A stretch of 64,000 nt of DNA from assembly GCA_965221445.1 (NCBI GenBank), contig CBDCSF010000013.1, positions 62,001 to 126,000 on the forward strand, read 5' to 3'. Source of the DNA: MPNP01 sp965221445. GTDB lineage: Bacteria > Pseudomonadota > Alphaproteobacteria > Rhodobacterales > Rhodobacteraceae. The notes beneath the pieces were generated by a model, which saw nothing but the letters and a program-made list of their open reading frames with translations, ran no database searches and was not told where the DNA came from. Shown here in pieces: positions 52,935 to 62,819 of the stretch (position 1 is its first letter; every line of letters starts with the position of its first letter). The translations under genes and the position numbers were made by a program.

Positions 52935-54230
52935 CTAATTCAGATTTACCAGAACTGAAACAGGATTCTCCAGTAGATCGACAATTGCCCCCAAAAGCTG
53001 AGCACCCAAGGCACCATCTATAATCCGATGGTCGACTGATAGGGTTAGCGACATTAGGGTTTTGATCTGTACTTCATCGGAAGGCCCAACAATAGGTTTT
53101 TTTCTGCCTGTACCCACAGCCAGTATAGAAGCATGTGGCGGATTAATTATAGCATCAAAATTTTCAATCCCGTACATTCCAAGATTTGAAACGGTTATGG
53201 TCCCGCCAATATACTCCGTTGGCAGAAGTTTTCTCTGCCGGGCCCTTTCTGCCAAATCCTTCATTTCTGTAGATATTCGTGCAAGCGATTTTTTATTTGC
53301 ATCTTTGATAACCGGAGTAATCAAACCCTCATCAATTGACACAGCTACTGCGACGTCACAAGATTTTAGTTTGAGGACATTTCCAGCAGCCCAAACAGTG
53401 TTTGCCTGAGGTACGATTTCCAATGCCTTTGCAACCGCAGAAATCACGAAGTCATTAATCGAAACCTTGCCTCCTTTCCTCTCAAGGAAGGTATTAACTT
53501 TTTTCCTGAGCTCTAGAAGTGCATCAAGTTCGACTTCCCTTCTGAGGTAATAGTGAGGAATGGTTTGTTTCGACTGGGTAAGTCTTGTAGCAATGGTTTT
53601 CCTCATACCCTCTAGTTCAATAACCTCATACTCCCGTTCTTGGTACATTTTGGATACCTGCTCAAAAGTAAATGCCTCTGAAATCATAGCTTGCATTGAG
53701 GGTAGGGTAGATTCGGGTGTAGTTTGTTCCTTCTTATCCTGTAGGAACGCTTCAATGTCTCTTCTAATAATACGACCTTTATGGCCGGTACCGGTGAGAC
53801 TTTCCAAGTTGATACCGTTTTCTTTCGCTAATCTCTTCGCAAGAGGAGAAACAAATATTCTTTTACCTGAAGCAATTGGCGGGGATGTGTGGGTGGACTT
53901 ACTAGGCTGAGATTGTTCTACAATTTTTGGGGCTTTCGCAACAGGTTGTAATACGTTTTCGGGTTCTTGTACTTCTTCCGCTGGCGCATCATCGGTTTCT
54001 ATTTCAGCTATAGGAGTATTGACCTTTACACCTGTAGTCCCTTCCGTGATTAGTAATTTAGTAACCTTGCCTTCATAAATAGATTCAAATTCCATTGTGG
54101 CTTTATCGGTTTCTATTTCTGCTAGTAAATCACCTGATTCTACTTCATCACCTTCCTTTACAAACCACTTGCTGAGAATTCCTTCCTCCATTGTTGGAGA
54201 TAACGCTGGCATAAGAATATTTATTGGCAT
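52935..54230 (-). CDS. pdhC: pyruvate dehydrogenase E2, dihydrolipoamide acetyltransferase
   Basis: Core of the pyruvate dehydrogenase complex. It has one N-terminal lipoyl domain with the lipoylated Lys in EIETDKATMEFES (near residue 44), a linker, a peripheral subunit-binding domain (VSPLAKRLAKENGINLE ... GRIIRRDIEAFL, about 130-165), and the catalytic domain ending in LSVDHRIIDGALGAQ with the active-site His and Asp. Length is 431. It lies 2 bp after pdhB. The E3 gene (lpd) is not in the window. LipB at 13.2-13.8 kb would act on its lipoyl Lys. Confidence 0.96.
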   Translation of the reverse strand: MPINILMPALSPTMEEGILSKWFVKEGDEVESGDLLAEIETDKATMEFESIYEGKVTKLLITEGTTGVKVNTPIAEIETDDAPAEEVQEPENVLQPVAKAPKIVEQSQPSKSTHTSPPIASGKRIFVSPLAKRLAKENGINLESLTGTGHKGRIIRRDIEAFLQDKKEQTTPESTLPSMQAMISEAFTFEQVSKMYQEREYEVIELEGMRKTIATRLTQSKQTIPHYYLRREVELDALLELRKKVNTFLERKGGKVSINDFVISAVAKALEIVPQANTVWAAGNVLKLKSCDVAVAVSIDEGLITPVIKDANKKSLARISTEMKDLAERARQRKLLPTEYIGGTITVSNLGMYGIENFDAIINPPHASILAVGTGRKKPIVGPSDEVQIKTLMSLTLSVDHRIIDGALGAQLLGAIVDLLENPVSVLVNLN

Positions 54231-54232
54231 TA

Positions 54233-55597
54233 TTACTTCTCCCAGTACAAAACCGACTTCGCAGCTTCCACAATTTCAGGTACAGACACCAGGGCTAGTT
54301 TCTCCAGATTTTCTGCATAAGGCATGGGGACATCCTTACCGGTACAACAAGTAACAGGAGCATCCAACCAATCGAAAGCTTCCTGCATTAAAAGATAACT
54401 TAGGTGATTTCCTATTGAACACACCGGGAATCCTTCCTCAACGGTAACACATCGGTTGGTTTTTTTTACTGATTCTATTACTGTTCCCTTATCTAAAGGC
54501 CTTAAGGTTCTCAGATCAATTACCTCGGCATCAATCCCTAGTCCCTCCAATTCTTTGGCGGCTTCAAGGGTGTGACTCATCCCAATACCAAATGAAACCA
54601 GGGTTATGTCTTTTCCTTCTTTCCAAATTTTGGCTTTCCCGATGGGAACGGTGTAGTCATCCAGTTCAGGGACATCAAAGGAACGGTTATATAGAATTTC
54701 ATTTTCAAGAAACACAACCGGGTTGGGATCTCTAATGGCAGATTTCAATAAACCTTTGGCATCTGCGGCAGAAAAAGGCTGGATTACTTTTAAGCCTGGA
54801 ACATGGGAGTACCAAGCTGCATAATCCTGGCTATGCTGTGCTGCTACCCTTGCAGCAGCACCATTTGGGCCACGAAAAACGATCGGACAATTCATTTGAC
54901 CGCCTGACATGTAGAGGGTTTTACCAGCTGAATTGATTATATGATCAATAGCCTGCATTGCAAAATTGAAAGTCATAAATTCAACAATAGGTCTTAAACC
55001 AGCAAACCCGGCACCCACTCCCAAACCTGTAAAACCATATTCAGTAATCGGAGTATCAATCACTCTTTCGGAACCAAACTTCTCCAGCAATCCTTGTGAA
55101 ACCTTATAGGCTCCTTGATATTCTGCAACCTCCTCACCCATCAAGAAGACGAGTTTATCTCGATCCATTTCCTCAGCCATGGCATCCCTTAATGCTTCAC
55201 GAACTGTTTGGGATTTGAAGGATGTATTTTCCAGAGAAAGATCTTCCTCTAATTTTTCTTTGGGGGCTTCTGGCACAGCACTAACTTTTGTTGCTGTTTC
55301 AATTTCCTTACTAGGAGTTTCCCAAGTGGAGCTATCATCACCAGAAGAATCATCCTCATCACCGGCAATTATTGCGATAGGTGAATTGACTGATATTGGT
55401 TCCCCATTCTCCGGAACAAGAAGTTTTTCCACTACCCCATCGGAGATGGCTTCAAATTCCATAATGGCTTTATCCGTTTCAATTTCAGCAAGGATATCTC
55501 CACTTGTGACAGTATCCCCTTCCTTAACAAACCATTTTGCAATTTTCCCTACTTCCATGGTTGGAGATAGTGCTGGCAATAAGATTTTTGCTCCCAT
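54233..55597 (-). CDS. pdhB: pyruvate dehydrogenase E1 beta subunit with N-terminal lipoyl domain
   Basis: Beta subunit of the heterotetrameric E1. Residues 1-80 form an additional lipoyl domain (lipoyl Lys in EIETDKAIMEFEA), then a Ser/Glu/Asp-rich linker to about 130, then the transketolase-like domain (VREALRDAMAEEMDRD, FLMGEEVAEYQGAYKVSQG, and a C-terminal half with AEVIDLRTLRPLD). The lipoyl-E1-beta fusion is characteristic of alphaproteobacteria. Length is 454. Its lipoyl domain closely resembles that of pdhC, likely by duplication. It is 35 bp after pdhA. Confidence 0.96.
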   Translation of the reverse strand: MGAKILLPALSPTMEVGKIAKWFVKEGDTVTSGDILAEIETDKAIMEFEAISDGVVEKLLVPENGEPISVNSPIAIIAGDEDDSSGDDSSTWETPSKEIETATKVSAVPEAPKEKLEEDLSLENTSFKSQTVREALRDAMAEEMDRDKLVFLMGEEVAEYQGAYKVSQGLLEKFGSERVIDTPITEYGFTGLGVGAGFAGLRPIVEFMTFNFAMQAIDHIINSAGKTLYMSGGQMNCPIVFRGPNGAAARVAAQHSQDYAAWYSHVPGLKVIQPFSAADAKGLLKSAIRDPNPVVFLENEILYNRSFDVPELDDYTVPIGKAKIWKEGKDITLVSFGIGMSHTLEAAKELEGLGIDAEVIDLRTLRPLDKGTVIESVKKTNRCVTVEEGFPVCSIGNHLSYLLMQEAFDWLDAPVTCCTGKDVPMPYAENLEKLALVSVPEIVEAAKSVLYWEK

Positions 55598-55632
55598 GAT
55601 ATTTCCTCACTAGAAAGGGATTTAATTAAAAC

Positions 55633-56628
55633 TCAGGAGTATTGATATACATCAGTGTAGAGTTCGCTGGCATCTGGCTCTGGGCTCTTTTGTGAAAATT
55701 CACTCGCTTCATTGACAACTTTTTTAACATTCCTGTCTATGTCCTTGAACTCTTCTTCAGTTGCAATCTTCCATTGTAAAAGCTTATCGCGTAAAGAATC
55801 TATAGGATCCTGTTGCTTCCTGACCTGTTGAACCTCTTCCCGTGTCCTATATTTAGCTGGATCGGACATGGAATGTCCTCTATAGCGATATGTTTTCATT
55901 TCCAGAATGTATGGGCCATTCCCTTTTCGGCAAAGGTCTGCTGCTTTTTTCCCAGCCTTTGACACAGCTAATACATCCATACCATCAACAACTTCACCCT
56001 CAATACCAAAAGCCAAACCTCGTTTATAAAGATCCGGGGTGGATGATCCTCGCTTAATAGATGTTCCCATGGCGTATTGGTTATTTTCAATTACAAAGAC
56101 CACAGGAAGCTTCCACAAACTGGCCATGTTGAAGGTCTCATAAACTTGCCCTTGATTGGCAGCTCCATCACCAAAATATGTAAAGGTAACATTTTTGTTC
56201 CCAAGGTACTTGTCAGCGAAAGCAATTCCAGCTCCTAGAGGTACCTGTGCCCCTACAATTCCATGTCCGCCAAAAAAATTCTTCTCCTTGCTGAACATAT
56301 GCATTGAACCGCCTTTTCCCTTTGAAAAACCGCTAGCTCTTCCGGTTAATTCTGACATTACGCCGTTTGGATCCATTCCGCACGCCAACATATGACCATG
56401 ATCCCGATAGGCTGTGATACGCTTATCACCTTCATCAGCAATGGCTTCCAGTCCTACAACAACAGCTTCCTGACCGATATAAAGATGACAGAACCCACCA
56501 ATAAGGCCCATTCCATAGAGTTGACCTGATTTTTCTTCAAATCTTCGAATTAAAAGCATTTCGTAATATAATTTTAGGAGCTCTTCCTTAGTTTGTTTGG
56601 GCTTTGCTCCTATACTCTTTCTTACCAT
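55633..56628 (-). CDS. pdhA: pyruvate dehydrogenase E1 alpha subunit
   Basis: Thiamine-diphosphate binding subunit of E1 that decarboxylates pyruvate. The ThDP motif is GDGAANQGQVYETFNMA near residue 170, and the phosphorylation-loop-like YRYRGHSMSDPAKYR is present as in mitochondrial and alphaproteobacterial enzymes. The N terminus (LYYEMLLIRRFEEKSGQLY) is typical. Length is 331. It heads pdhA-pdhB-pdhC and lies 39 bp after the ftsB-like gene. Confidence 0.97.
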   Translation of the reverse strand: MVRKSIGAKPKQTKEELLKLYYEMLLIRRFEEKSGQLYGMGLIGGFCHLYIGQEAVVVGLEAIADEGDKRITAYRDHGHMLACGMDPNGVMSELTGRASGFSKGKGGSMHMFSKEKNFFGGHGIVGAQVPLGAGIAFADKYLGNKNVTFTYFGDGAANQGQVYETFNMASLWKLPVVFVIENNQYAMGTSIKRGSSTPDLYKRGLAFGIEGEVVDGMDVLAVSKAGKKAADLCRKGNGPYILEMKTYRYRGHSMSDPAKYRTREEVQQVRKQQDPIDSLRDKLLQWKIATEEEFKDIDRNVKKVVNEASEFSQKSPEPDASELYTDVYQYS

Positions 56629-56667
56629 AAATTACTCCTAAGTATTCTCAGACTGAAGTAGGGGATA

Positions 56668-56973
56668 CTAATGAATTATTATCTCATCTATGTGAATATA
56701 TCCCAATTTTACACGGGCCAATTCATCCAGTAAATCCAAATCCAGATATTCGGGGGTTATTCTACGGGTTTTGTTTTCCATTAATGCAATTTGCTGGTTT
56801 TGATCTTTGATTTCATTTTGGAGCAGGGAAAGCTCATCTTTCAACTGGATCTGGGCAATCAAGCCTCTCTCACCCATTACGCTTGCGTTGACAAAATACA
56901 AACAAGCAAGGAAAAGTATAAATATCACGATCTTGCCACCAAGGTAAGGTAATATTTTTTCCTGAAAATTCAT
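56668..56973 (-). CDS. septum formation initiator family protein (FtsB-like)
   Basis: 101-residue single-pass membrane protein of the DivIC/FtsB family. A membrane segment lies at about residues 14-32, followed by a periplasmic coiled coil (LKDELSLLQNEIKDQNQQI) and a C-terminal ELARVKLGYIHIDEIII block typical of the family. It should work in the FtsQLB divisome complex. It sits between pgk and pdhA, a conserved alphaproteobacterial position, 9 bp after pgk, so it is probably transcribed with glycolytic genes. Confidence 0.88.
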   Translation of the reverse strand: MNFQEKILPYLGGKIVIFILFLACLYFVNASVMGERGLIAQIQLKDELSLLQNEIKDQNQQIALMENKTRRITPEYLDLDLLDELARVKLGYIHIDEIIIH

Positions 56974-56982
56974 AAATTTATC

Positions 56983-58173
56983 CTATACACGCAAAGCTAC
57001 AATTCCAGGTAGTTCTTTTCCTTCCATGTACTCAATGAATGCTCCTCCAGCAGTCGAAACAAAACTCATTGAATCCAGCAATTTATTTTTACCTAAAGCA
57101 GCTATTGTATCACCCCCACCGATCAATGAAATCGCTTGTCCATTTTTAGTTCTGGTAGCCAAGAATTTACCCAATTGGTTTGTAGAGTTGTCAAATGGAG
57201 GATATTCAAAAGCTCCCAAGGGGCCATTCCACACTATCTTTTTACTCTGAAGCAGGACAATTTCAAATTCCTTGATTGATTTTGGACCCAGATCAAATAT
57301 TCCCATTCCACTTAATTCTGTTTCTTGGTCAGCTATTATACTAGAACCATGATCTATATGTGGAGCAATTTGAAAATCCACTGGCAAAAACACCTGACAG
57401 GAATTCCTATCTGCCTGTTGCAAAAAATCCAAAGCTGTACCCAAATAATCGGTTTCAACCAATGAGTTACCAATCTTACTACCTTGGGCTAGTAAAATTG
57501 TATTGGCCATAGCCCCACCGATCAACAAATTATTCACTCTTTGGGTTAAATTACCCAGAAGGGTCAGTTTTGTTGAAATTTTTGCACCACCTATTATGGC
57601 TGTTGCAGGTCCGACATCGCTGGAAAGAATATCTTCAATGTTTTTAACTTCAATTTCCAGAAGTTTGCCGGCACAGCAGGGCAATTTGTGCGCCAAGCCT
57701 ACAATTGAAGCATGATTTCGGTGTGAAGCAGAAAAAGCATCATTGCAGAAAACATCTCCCCAAGCTGCCAACTTGTCAACAAATTCAACATCGTTTGAGG
57801 TCTCGCCTGGATGAAATCGGACATTTTCCAATAGAGTTACAGGTTCCTGAAATAGATCCTCAGGCCTCATATTCCCTAAATCCAAATCAGGTTGAAACTG
57901 AACATTTGTACCCAGAAGTTGTTCCAAGGGTTTTACCAAATTACCAAGAGACAGATCATCTAATACTTTTCCCTTGGGTCTTCCCAAATGGGAGATAATT
58001 ACAGGATGGCCTCCCTTTTGGATTATTGTTTTTATTGAAGGAATAACCCTTTCAATCCTTGTAGTATCACCGACTATTCCGTTTTGAATAGGGACATTTA
58101 TATCTACCCTGATGAGAACCTTCTTGTTATGAAGATCCATATCTGCCAGTCTCTTCATATATTTACCGGACAT
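56983..58173 (-). CDS. pgk: phosphoglycerate kinase
   Basis: Transfers the acyl phosphate of 1,3-bisphosphoglycerate to ADP. It has the N-terminal KVLIRVDINVPIQNG, SHLGRPKGK, LLENVRFHPGE with the substrate-binding residues, NDAFSASHRNHAS, and the C-terminal nucleotide site SLIGGGDTIAALG. Length is 396. A second in-frame ATG five codons in is also possible. It follows gap by 75 bp; tkt-gap-pgk is a standard alphaproteobacterial order. Confidence 0.97.
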   Translation of the reverse strand: MSGKYMKRLADMDLHNKKVLIRVDINVPIQNGIVGDTTRIERVIPSIKTIIQKGGHPVIISHLGRPKGKVLDDLSLGNLVKPLEQLLGTNVQFQPDLDLGNMRPEDLFQEPVTLLENVRFHPGETSNDVEFVDKLAAWGDVFCNDAFSASHRNHASIVGLAHKLPCCAGKLLEIEVKNIEDILSSDVGPATAIIGGAKISTKLTLLGNLTQRVNNLLIGGAMANTILLAQGSKIGNSLVETDYLGTALDFLQQADRNSCQVFLPVDFQIAPHIDHGSSIIADQETELSGMGIFDLGPKSIKEFEIVLLQSKKIVWNGPLGAFEYPPFDNSTNQLGKFLATRTKNGQAISLIGGGDTIAALGKNKLLDSMSFVSTAGGAFIEYMEGKELPGIVALRV

Positions 58174-58248
58174 AATGAAACCAAGGAATATGGAATGCTT
58201 TGTTTCTCAAGAACTAATTGATGTTCAAGTTTTTGGGAAATGACTAAT

Positions 58249-59250
58249 TCAGATTGTTTTCCCCAACTCCAAAACGACATCAACCATTCTATTGGAGAAT
58301 CCCCACTCATTATCGTACCAGCTTAGAATTCGACAAAATGTACCATCCATTACTCTAGTTTGATCCATATGAAAAACAGAGGAATGACTATCATGATTGA
58401 AATCCATAGAGACATTAGGTTTATCCGTGAATCCCAAAATTCCCTTCAATGGACCTTCAGCAGCAATTCGAATATTTTTGTTGATTTCCTCGGGGGTAGT
58501 TTCCCTAGAGGCTTCAAAAGTCAGGTCCACGACCGAAACATTCGGGGTAGGGACCCGGATGGCCACACCATCCAGTTTCCCCATTAATTCCGGCAAGACA
58601 AGACCTACAGCACGAGCGGCACCAGTAGTTGTAGGAATCATGGACATTGCAGCAGCCCTGGCACGATAAGGATCTTTGTGGATGGCATCCAGAGTTGGTT
58701 GATCGCCTGTATAGGAATGTATTGTGGTCATAAACCCTCGGTTTATTCCAATTGCGTCATTTATAACTTTGGCTACAGGTGAAAGGCAGTTGGTTGTGCA
58801 GGAAGCATTTGATATGACCTGATCACCATTCTCTAGCAAATGATGATTAACTCCGAAAACTATAGTCTTGTCAGCCTCTGAGCAGGGTGCTGATACTACG
58901 ACCTTTCGAGAGCCATTTTTTAAATGGAGTGCTGCTGCATTTCTGTTCGTAAATCTGCCAGTACATTCCAAAGCGATATCAACATTTGACCAGGGAAGAT
59001 TCTCAGGTTCACGTACAGCAGAAACTCCGGGTTTATGAGAATCGACTACCAGACGATTCTCTTCAATTGAAACTTCTCCTTTGTATCTGCCATGTACCGA
59101 GTCGAATTCAAAAAGATGTGCCAATTGCTCAATGTTACTCAAATCATTTATTCCAACAACTTCAATATCATCTGAACCTGATTCTACTATAGCCCTGAAA
59201 ACATTCCTTCCAATTCTCCCAAAACCATTAATACCTACTTTTAATACCAT
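58249..59250 (-). CDS. gap: glyceraldehyde-3-phosphate dehydrogenase
   Basis: Oxidises glyceraldehyde-3-phosphate with NAD+ and phosphate. The cofactor motif is GINGFGRIGRNVFRA at the N terminus, the active-site Cys is in SNASCTTNCLSPVAK (near 153), followed by TTIHSYTGDQ and the C-terminal SWYDNEWGFSNRM. Asp33 (GINDLSN) suggests NAD+ preference. Length is 333. It lies between tkt and pgk. Confidence 0.97.
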   Translation of the reverse strand: MVLKVGINGFGRIGRNVFRAIVESGSDDIEVVGINDLSNIEQLAHLFEFDSVHGRYKGEVSIEENRLVVDSHKPGVSAVREPENLPWSNVDIALECTGRFTNRNAAALHLKNGSRKVVVSAPCSEADKTIVFGVNHHLLENGDQVISNASCTTNCLSPVAKVINDAIGINRGFMTTIHSYTGDQPTLDAIHKDPYRARAAAMSMIPTTTGAARAVGLVLPELMGKLDGVAIRVPTPNVSVVDLTFEASRETTPEEINKNIRIAAEGPLKGILGFTDKPNVSMDFNHDSHSSVFHMDQTRVMDGTFCRILSWYDNEWGFSNRMVDVVLELGKTI

Positions 59251-59373
59251 TCAAAGCTCCATAATTGCTCTTCGTTCAACCTGTCTCAATCCTTTTGAGA
59301 ACAGGATATTACAACCCAAGGTATTTAATACCTAGGCTTGGATATCTGTACTTCAAATACGTTTACAATAATT

Positions 59374-61398
59374 TCATTTTAATAATTCTTTGACTCGATT
59401 TACGACATTCCCGGTTGTTATTCCAAAATGATTGTAAGCATCGTTTGCAGGTGAAGAAACACCAAATGTTGACAAGCCAATAAAGGAAGACCTTAATTCC
59501 GATCCGCTTAATCCCATTAGCCATTGCTCCCAACCGTTTTGTACACCTGCTTCAATAGCAACCCTTACTGCGTAACCTGGACCTAAAACATGTCTTTGGT
59601 AAGATTTACCTTGTGCAGAAAACAATTCCCAGCAAGGCATTGATACTACCCTTACCCCTAGACCTTCATGTTGCAGAATTTCCCGTGCTTCCATGGCAAT
59701 CGATACTTCGGAACCTGTAGCGATCAAGACCACGTCTTTTCCACCCTCAAAGTCTGCCAGGATATAGGCACCTTTGGAAGTTAAATTTGCTCGAGTATGC
59801 AATTTCCGCATAGTCGGTAGCGATTGCCTGGACAAGGCCAATACTGAAGGCTTATCATTCTGTGACAAGGCAATTTCCCAGGATTCGGCAGTTTCAATGG
59901 TATCACAAGGTCTGAATACCAGAAGGTTTGGTGTAGCTCGTAACATGCTCAGGTGCTCAACAGGCTGGTGGGTAGGACCATCCTCGCCCAGGCCTATTGA
60001 ATCATGAGTTAGGACATAAACCACTGGTATTTCCATAAGTGCAGAAAGTCTAATGGACGGACGAGCATAATCAGCAAAACACAAAAAAGTTCCGCCATAT
60101 GGCCGAATTCCACCATGCAGTGCCATACCATTCATCGCAGCAGCCATGGCATGTTCCCGGATACCATAGTGAATATATCTGCTTCCGGTATCTGTTTCAC
60201 AAAATACACCCATGTCAGTAGTCTTGGTATTATTTGATCCAGTCAGATCCGCCGACCCACCGATCATTTCGGGACATATGCGGTTCAATGAATTGAGTAC
60301 GATTTCGGATGATTTTCGTGTAGCAATCTTGGGCAATTCCTTGGAAGCATTTCTCTTTATTCGAAAGATGTATTTTGAAAATCGTCTGGGATGTCCACCT
60401 GAGAACATTCGATCAAATCGATTACGATTTTTTGGACCTAGCGTATCCAAACGCTCTTCCCAGAGAATTCTTTCTTTATGTCCCTTTTGACCTATTGCAC
60501 GCCAGGTTTTCAGACAATCCGGTGGAATTACAAAAGGATCATGATGCCATCCATAAAGTTCTCTGGCCTTTTGAATTTCTGCTTCGCCTAAAGGTGAACC
60601 ATGAGATGAAGCTGTTCCCTGTTTATTTGGTGCTCCAAAACCAATAATTGTTTGGCAGGAGATCAGAGTAGGTTTTGAAGAACCTGATACACTTTCCAAT
60701 TTGGAATCTATATCCTCAGGATCATGACCATCACATTCGAGTACATTCCAACCTGATGCTTCAAATCTCTTTATTTGATCAGTGTTGTCGCTAAGGGATA
60801 TTGATCCATCTATCGTGATGCCGTTATTGTCCCACAAAACTATAAGCTTAGATAAATTCAATTTTCCTGCCAGGCTGATTGCTTCCTGACTGATACCTTC
60901 CATTAGGCATCCATCACCAGCTAATACATATGTTTTATGGTTGATAATTTTCGTACCAAATTTCTGCCGGAGATATGCTTCGGCTATGGCAAATCCAACA
61001 CCGTTGGCCAATCCTTGTCCAAGGGGGCCTGTGGTTGTCTCAATGCCTGCCTGGTGATTTTTTTCAGGATGTCCTGCGGTATGAAACCCTATTTGCCGAA
61101 AGTTTTTAAGTTGGTCCAAAGTTATTTCCGAGTAGCCGGTTAGGTACAGGAGAGAATAAAGAAGCATTGAACCATGCCCAGCCGATAAGATAAACCTGTC
61201 TCTGTCTGGCCAAGTTGGGTTACTAGCATCAAACTTCAAGTGATTCTTGAATAGCACAGTAGCCACATCTGCCATCCCCATTGGCATCCCTGGATGGCCA
61301 GAATTGGCTTTTTGAACAGCGTCCATTGAAAGGGCCCTTATTGCGTTCGATAAGAGCCAATTTTCAGGAAATTTGGATTTGTATGTGGATATTTCCAT
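59374..61398 (-). CDS. tkt: transketolase
   Basis: Thiamine-diphosphate enzyme moving two-carbon units between sugar phosphates, linking glycolysis to the pentose phosphate pathway. Visible blocks are MDAVQKANSGHPGMPMGMAD, the ThDP motif GDGCLMEGISQEAISLAG with the later DNNGITIDG, and in the pyrimidine domain LTHDSIGLGEDGPTHQPVEH. Length 674 is normal. First gene of tkt-gap-pgk, with 298 bp to the divergent coiled-coil gene. Confidence 0.97.
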   Translation of the reverse strand: MEISTYKSKFPENWLLSNAIRALSMDAVQKANSGHPGMPMGMADVATVLFKNHLKFDASNPTWPDRDRFILSAGHGSMLLYSLLYLTGYSEITLDQLKNFRQIGFHTAGHPEKNHQAGIETTTGPLGQGLANGVGFAIAEAYLRQKFGTKIINHKTYVLAGDGCLMEGISQEAISLAGKLNLSKLIVLWDNNGITIDGSISLSDNTDQIKRFEASGWNVLECDGHDPEDIDSKLESVSGSSKPTLISCQTIIGFGAPNKQGTASSHGSPLGEAEIQKARELYGWHHDPFVIPPDCLKTWRAIGQKGHKERILWEERLDTLGPKNRNRFDRMFSGGHPRRFSKYIFRIKRNASKELPKIATRKSSEIVLNSLNRICPEMIGGSADLTGSNNTKTTDMGVFCETDTGSRYIHYGIREHAMAAAMNGMALHGGIRPYGGTFLCFADYARPSIRLSALMEIPVVYVLTHDSIGLGEDGPTHQPVEHLSMLRATPNLLVFRPCDTIETAESWEIALSQNDKPSVLALSRQSLPTMRKLHTRANLTSKGAYILADFEGGKDVVLIATGSEVSIAMEAREILQHEGLGVRVVSMPCWELFSAQGKSYQRHVLGPGYAVRVAIEAGVQNGWEQWLMGLSGSELRSSFIGLSTFGVSSPANDAYNHFGITTGNVVNRVKELLK

Positions 61399-61696
61399 AA
61401 GATTACTTCCTTGAGTCTTAACAATGAATATTTGTACTATCGTTAAATTATATCTGGTGTGAAAATTAGGAGATATAATTTAAATCCAAAAGAGAGGTTT
61501 GAATTCAAAGAATATACAAATAGGGATAAGTACAAATATCTCCGATAAATCTAATAACCTAAACCCGAAGGGGTAAACCAAAATCTATATGAACTTTCTA
61601 AAATTTTAAATATGTTATGATCAAATCATTGCAGATTTGTTTTACTGAACAGAAATCATATGAGTTTATTTTCAGTCCTATAGAACCTGACTAATT

Positions 61697-62491
61697 ATGG
61701 CCGAAGAATTCAATGACTACATAAAACGGCTTCAGGGTGCTCTTGAGGAAATAATTCAAGGTGCCGATCACAAACTCAGGGTAGCAAATCAGAGAGTATT
61801 TGAAACAGAACTACAATTGGAGAGTGAGCGGACCGCCAATAAGGAACTTCAAAAAAAAATTAGCCAAGATACTGCTCCACTAAAACTTGACTCTGATCAT
61901 GAATTACAAACCCGAATACAGGCTTATCAGGACCAGGAGAAAAGTTTACAAGAAGTAATACAAACACTCCAAACCGAGAATGGAGAGCTTCAAGAACAAC
62001 TCAAACAAGTTTCTGATATTGCTGATCGGGAACTGGACGAGGAATTACAAACCCGAATACAGGTTTATCAGGACCAGGAGAAAAGTTTACAAGAAGTAAT
62101 ACAAACACTCCAAACCGAGAATGGAGAGCTTCAAGAACAACTCAAACAAGTTTCTGATATTGCTGATCGGGAACTGGACGAGGAATTACAAACCCGAATA
62201 CAGGTTTATCAGGACCAGGAGAAAAGTTTACAAGAAGTAATACAAACACTCCAAACCGAGAATGGAGAGCTTCAAGAACAACTCAAACAAGTTTCTGATA
62301 TTGCTGATCAGGAATTGGACGAGGAATTACACGCACAGATTAAGGCTTACCAAGAGAGAGAAAAAAACCTGGAAGAAGAATTAAAACTACTTCAATCCAA
62401 ACTACAAGATTTGCAAACTTCTCGAAACAAGGACAGAGCTGATTTACAATTAGTGCTTACAGAATTCAAAGGTTTACTGGAACAAATTTAA
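61697..62491 (+). CDS. coiled-coil protein with tandem repeats (DUF4164-like position)
   Basis: 264-residue, Glu/Gln/Leu-rich protein that is almost wholly predicted coiled coil, with no signal peptide or membrane segment. Residues about 69-209 are three nearly identical 47-residue units (each starting ELQTRIQ and containing YQDQEKSLQEVIQ and ADRELDE), followed by a diverged fourth. Position directly before zapA and divergent from tkt is that of the alphaproteobacterial DUF4164 gene, normally only about 90-100 residues. The first ~45 residues and the last ~50 may correspond to that short protein. zapA begins 1 bp after its stop. A structural or scaffold role with ZapA in cell division is inferred from context only. 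Confidence 0.75.
   Translation: MAEEFNDYIKRLQGALEEIIQGADHKLRVANQRVFETELQLESERTANKELQKKISQDTAPLKLDSDHELQTRIQAYQDQEKSLQEVIQTLQTENGELQEQLKQVSDIADRELDEELQTRIQVYQDQEKSLQEVIQTLQTENGELQEQLKQVSDIADRELDEELQTRIQVYQDQEKSLQEVIQTLQTENGELQEQLKQVSDIADQELDEELHAQIKAYQEREKNLEEELKLLQSKLQDLQTSRNKDRADLQLVLTEFKGLLEQI
61901..62323 (+). repeat. 141-bp tandem repeat, three copies
   Basis: In-frame units at 61901-62041, 62042-62182 and 62183-62323, each starting GAATTACAAACCCG. They differ at only a few bases (for example GCT/GTT after ATACAG, and CGG/CAG near the end of unit three). A fourth, diverged unit begins at 62324. The near identity of the units indicates recent expansion by slippage or unequal recombination. 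Confidence 0.95.
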
Positions 62492-62492
62492 A

Positions 62493-62795
62493 ATGAAAAA
62501 ATCAAACATATTGCTGGAAGTAAAGGTTGGTAGAAAAACTCTTACCATTTCATGTGACGAAGAAGAAGCCGGAGCCGTGTTTCTTGCTTCCGAACGCTTT
62601 CAAGAGGAAATCAATAAAATCGATAAAATATTTCCATCTGAAAGTTCACAAAATCGCATTTTACTGGCTGGAGTTAATATCGCTGACTCGTTGATCAGAT
62701 CAGAAGAACAACCTAGAGTCAAGCAGGGTTTAATTAAGCAGATCAGAAAGCTTACAGAAAGGGCTGAAGAAGCAGCAACTAAATTTAGGATTTAA
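62493..62795 (+). CDS. zapA: cell division protein ZapA
   Basis: 100-residue FtsZ-associated protein that promotes Z-ring bundling. The N-terminal strand region KVGRKTLTISCDEEEAG and the following helix match ZapA, and the C terminus is a coiled coil (KQIRKLTERAEEAATKF). It is translationally adjacent (1 bp) to the repeat-bearing coiled-coil gene. The convergent grxD ends 24 bp away, so the 6S RNA gene that often follows zapA in proteobacteria has no room here. Confidence 0.88.
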   Translation: MKKSNILLEVKVGRKTLTISCDEEEAGAVFLASERFQEEINKIDKIFPSESSQNRILLAGVNIADSLIRSEEQPRVKQGLIKQIRKLTERAEEAATKFRI

Positions 62796-62819
62796 TTTTA
62801 TGGAAAAAACTGGTTAGTT

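Noticed and set aside
62796..62819. 6S RNA gene after zapA
   Set aside because: Often present there in proteobacteria, but only 24 bp separate zapA from grxD.
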